Assembly (NCBI RefSeq): GCF_027214045.1
Contig: NZ_JAPWHE010000010.1
Span: 1-64,000 of the forward strand
DNA length: 64,000 nt
Direction of reading: 5' to 3'
DNA from: Castellaniella denitrificans
GTDB taxonomy: Bacteria > Pseudomonadota > Gammaproteobacteria > Burkholderiales > Burkholderiaceae_B
A program made the position numbers and the translations under genes. Of the stretch, positions 61,612 through 64,000 are shown one piece after another. The notes below the pieces were generated by a model that saw only the letters and a list, made by a program, of their open reading frames with translations, was not told where the DNA came from and did not search any database. The number at the start of each line of letters is the position of its first letter. Within the stretch, counting starts at the first letter, position 1.

Positions 61612-62889
61612 TCATACCCCAAACAGTTTCTGCGCCTTGCGCACGCCCGCCACCAGGGCGTCGATGTCGCGCCCGTCGTTGTACAGGGCGAAGGACGCGC
61701 GCGCCGTGCCGGGAATGCCGAAATGCGACATCAGGGGCATGGCGCAATGATGGCCGGCGCGGATGGCCACGCCGTCGGTGTCCAGGATCGTGCCCAGGTC
61801 GTGCGGATGGATGCCGTCCACCAGGAACGACAGGATGCCGGCCTTGTCGGCGGCGGTCCCGATCAGGCGCACGCCCGGCAATTCCCGCATGCGCGCGGTC
61901 GCCTCGGACAGCAGCGCGGCCTCGTGAGCGGCAATGCGGTCCAGACCGATGGACAGGACGTAATCGATGGCGGCGCCCATCGCGACTGCCCCGCCGATGT
62001 TCGGCGTGCCCGCCTCGAAGCGCTGCGGGCCGGAGGCCCAGGTGCTGCCCTCGAAGCTGACCGTACGGATCATGTCGCCGCCGCCCTGCCAGGGCGGCAG
62101 GTCGGCCAGGATCGAACCGCGCACGTAGAGCGCGCCGATGCCGGTGGGGCCGTAGAGCTTGTGGCCGGAAAAAGCATAGAAATCGCAATCCAGCGCCTGC
62201 ACATCGACAGGGGCGTGCGCCACGGCCTGGGCACCGTCGATCAAGGCCAGGGCGCCGGCCTCGTGGGCCAGGCGCACCAGTTCGGCCACGGGATTGACCG
62301 TACCCAGGGCGTTGGACACATGGGCGACCCCCACCAGCCGCGTGCGCGGATTCAGTTGGGCGCGGAAGTCGTCCAGGTCCAGCTCGCCGGTGTCGGTGAT
62401 GCGCGCGTGACGCAGCACGGCGCCCGTGCGCTCGCACAGCAGTTGCCAGGGCACGATATTGGAATGATGCTCCATGCCCGTGACCAGGATCTCGTCGCCG
62501 GCGCGCAGCGACTGGCCCCAGGACTGGGCCACCAGATTGATGGACGCGGTGGTGCCGGCCGTCAGGACGATCTCCTGACTGTCCGGCGCGTTCAACAACA
62601 TGCGCACCCGGTCCCGCGCCTGCTCGTACAGGTCGGTGGCATGCTGGGACAGCCAGTGCACGCCGCGGTGGATATTGGCGTTGGACTGTTCGTAGAACGC
62701 CTCCAGCGCCTGGATGACGGCGCGCGGTTTCTGGGTCGTGGCGCCGTTGTCCAGATAGGCCAGGCGGCGCTTGCGCACCGGGCGCGCCAGGATCGGAAAA
62801 TCGGCCGCCCAGGGCGACGCCAGGCGGTCGTCCCCGGCGGGGCCGTTGGCCAGCCGGACGCTTTGCTGCGAGGTCAGCGGCGCATTCAT
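61612..62889 (-). CDS. sufS: Cysteine desulfurase SufS
   Basis: A 425-aa PLP enzyme releasing sulfur from cysteine. PLP lysine in SGHKLYGPTG; active-site Cys in RAGHHCAMPLM. It overlaps sufD by 4 bp (ATGA), so the operon is tight. Confidence 0.95.
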   Translation of the reverse strand: MNAPLTSQQSVRLANGPAGDDRLASPWAADFPILARPVRKRRLAYLDNGATTQKPRAVIQALEAFYEQSNANIHRGVHWLSQHATDLYEQARDRVRMLLNAPDSQEIVLTAGTTASINLVAQSWGQSLRAGDEILVTGMEHHSNIVPWQLLCERTGAVLRHARITDTGELDLDDFRAQLNPRTRLVGVAHVSNALGTVNPVAELVRLAHEAGALALIDGAQAVAHAPVDVQALDCDFYAFSGHKLYGPTGIGALYVRGSILADLPPWQGGGDMIRTVSFEGSTWASGPQRFEAGTPNIGGAVAMGAAIDYVLSIGLDRIAAHEAALLSEATARMRELPGVRLIGTAADKAGILSFLVDGIHPHDLGTILDTDGVAIRAGHHCAMPLMSHFGIPGTARASFALYNDGRDIDALVAGVRKAQKLFGV

Positions 62890-64000
62890 GCGGCTTCCTC
62901 CAGGGCGGCGCCGCCCGGCAGCAGGGCGCGCACGGCGCGCTCCACCCGCCGGCGCAGCGGGTCGGATTCAATGCGCGCAACGCTGGCGGCGGCGAAGGCG
63001 TAGATCAGGATGTCGCGCGCGTGGGCCTCGTCCAGGCCGCGCGAGCGCAGGTAGAACAGGCTGTCCTCGTCGATCTGACCAACGGTGGCGCCGTGGGCGC
63101 ATTTCACGTCGTCGGCATAGATTTCCAGTTCGGGACGGGCGTCGGACTTGGCCAGACGCGACAGCAGCAGGCTGTCGTTGCGCTGGATGGCGTCGGTACC
63201 GTCGGCGCCGGGCGCCACCAGGATGCGGCCGCTGAAGACACCGTGCGAAGCGTCGGCCATGATGCCGCGATACGACTCGTGGCTGACGCAGCGCGGCTTT
63301 TCGTGGCCGATCAGGGTGTGGTGGTCGACATGGCGGCGCTGGTCGACGTAGTACAGGCCATTCAGCAGGGTCTCGCAGCGCTCGTCGGCGAAATGCGTGG
63401 CGATGTCGTGGCGCGCCAGCCGCGCGCCCAGGGACACCGAATGCGAGACGAAGGTCGAGCCGCGCCCCTGGGTGGCGTCGATCTCGCCCAGGTGCCAGGC
63501 CTGTGCGGATTCCTGCTGCAGCTTCAGGTGCGTGACGCGCGCGTCGCGGTCCAGTCGCAGGCGCGTGGCCGCATGGCGGAAATTGGCCGCCTCCGGGGCG
63601 CCCACGTAATGTTCCACCACCGTGGCCTGGGAACCGGCCTCGGCCTGGATCAGATGCCGCAGGAAGTGCGCCGCGCGCGGCGAGGCCGCCGCGCAGACCA
63701 GATGAATGGGCTGTTCGACCGCGACGCCCTGCGCCAGCCGGATCCAGGCGCCGTCGCTGGCCAGCGCCAGGTTCAGCGCGCTGGTGCTGTGGCCTTCGGC
63801 CGCATCGCCGTAGGCGGCGCGGAGGACTTCCGCGTGATCGGACCAGGCCTGCGACAACGGCAGGACCGTGGCACCGGCCGGGAGCGCGCCGATGTCGGAC
63901 AGGGCGGCGTCGAAGGCGCCGTCGACGAACACCAGCCAATGACCCGGCGCGCCGGCTTTCAGCGCGGCGATCTGTTCGGCGACCGGTTGCGCGTCGCCGT
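62886..64000 (-). CDS. sufD: SufD, Fe-S assembly complex subunit (5' end beyond window)
   Basis: A partial SufBCD subunit; the frame is open to the right edge (visible upstream residues ALKAGAPGHWLVFVDG). Core features: HHTLIGHEKPRC, VFSGRILVAPGADGTDAIQR, EIYADDVKCAHGATVGQIDE and FYLRSRGLDEAHARDILIYA. sufB and sufC should lie to the right. Confidence 0.93.
   Translation of the reverse strand, partial: GDAQPVAEQIAALKAGAPGHWLVFVDGAFDAALSDIGALPAGATVLPLSQAWSDHAEVLRAAYGDAAEGHSTSALNLALASDGAWIRLAQGVAVEQPIHLVCAAASPRAAHFLRHLIQAEAGSQATVVEHYVGAPEAANFRHAATRLRLDRDARVTHLKLQQESAQAWHLGEIDATQGRGSTFVSHSVSLGARLARHDIATHFADERCETLLNGLYYVDQRRHVDHHTLIGHEKPRCVSHESYRGIMADASHGVFSGRILVAPGADGTDAIQRNDSLLLSRLAKSDARPELEIYADDVKCAHGATVGQIDEDSLFYLRSRGLDEAHARDILIYAFAAASVARIESDPLRRRVERAVRALLPGGAALEEAA

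Overview
The window is high-GC chromosomal DNA of a betaproteobacterium, most likely Burkholderiales/Alcaligenaceae (Bordetella-Achromobacter-Castellaniella neighbourhood). This is inferred from gene content: RdgC, a long aspartate carbamoyltransferase with an N-terminal helix-turn-helix segment, an alpha-2-macroglobulin/PBP1C pair and a sufD-sufS-sufU-sufT operon. No 16S rRNA or other species marker is present. An intact-looking 36.9 kb prophage (16109-52979) lies in a tRNA-Ile2(CAU) gene.

Left host arm (1-16108): a 55-bp C/G homopolymer block precedes a 937-aa SMC-like ATPase. Then come rmlA-rmlC (dTDP-rhamnose precursors), rdgC flanked by two hairpins, and on the minus strand the HTH-aspartate carbamoyltransferase with a perfect palindrome before its start. 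A lipoprotein and the translationally coupled alpha-2-macroglobulin/pbpC pair (periplasmic trap plus cell-wall repair synthase) follow, then the tRNA.

Prophage: the attachment core is a 52-bp direct repeat (16109-16160 and 52928-52979). The leftward arm runs from a promoter near 25757 down to the integrase. It holds about 20 small overlapping genes, a lambda-type exonuclease plus RecT, a pentapeptide-repeat protein, an Xis candidate and int, whose 3' end lies inside the tRNA. The immunity region (25743-26925) has a CI-type S24 repressor, a co-transcribed membrane protein, a Cro-like gene and divergent promoters carrying matching CTCAC-N4-GTGAG operators. The rightward arm carries a CII-like gene, NinB, an HNH nuclease, a methyltransferase, DUF1376 and DnaB-like replication proteins, a RuvC-like resolvase, and a Q-position gene followed by a promoter/terminator pair that looks like lambda pR'-tR'. 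The late genes are terminase, portal, scaffold, coat, head completion and stabilisation proteins, injection proteins (one with a lysozyme domain), tail fibre, holin-like protein, endolysin and nested spanins. This set has no tape measure or sheath, so the particle is probably podovirus-like. A consensus LexA box and candidate integrase arm sites sit just inside attR.

Right host arm (52980-64000): the tRNA's own terminator, about 400 bp of degenerate sequence, an orphan HsdR_N-like nuclease, a small basic protein and a TTG-started cold-shock protein. Then come a NADAR-PAS fusion, a SAM methyltransferase, a D-Ala-D-Ala endopeptidase, tRNA-Pro(GGG), an EAL-CBS-GGDEF protein and the SUF iron-sulfur operon, whose sufD runs off the window.

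The most unusual items are the integrase whose C-terminus changes on integration, the LexA box beside attP, the C24 tract before the SMC gene, the NADAR-PAS fusion, and the HTH-carbamoyltransferase with its own candidate operator.
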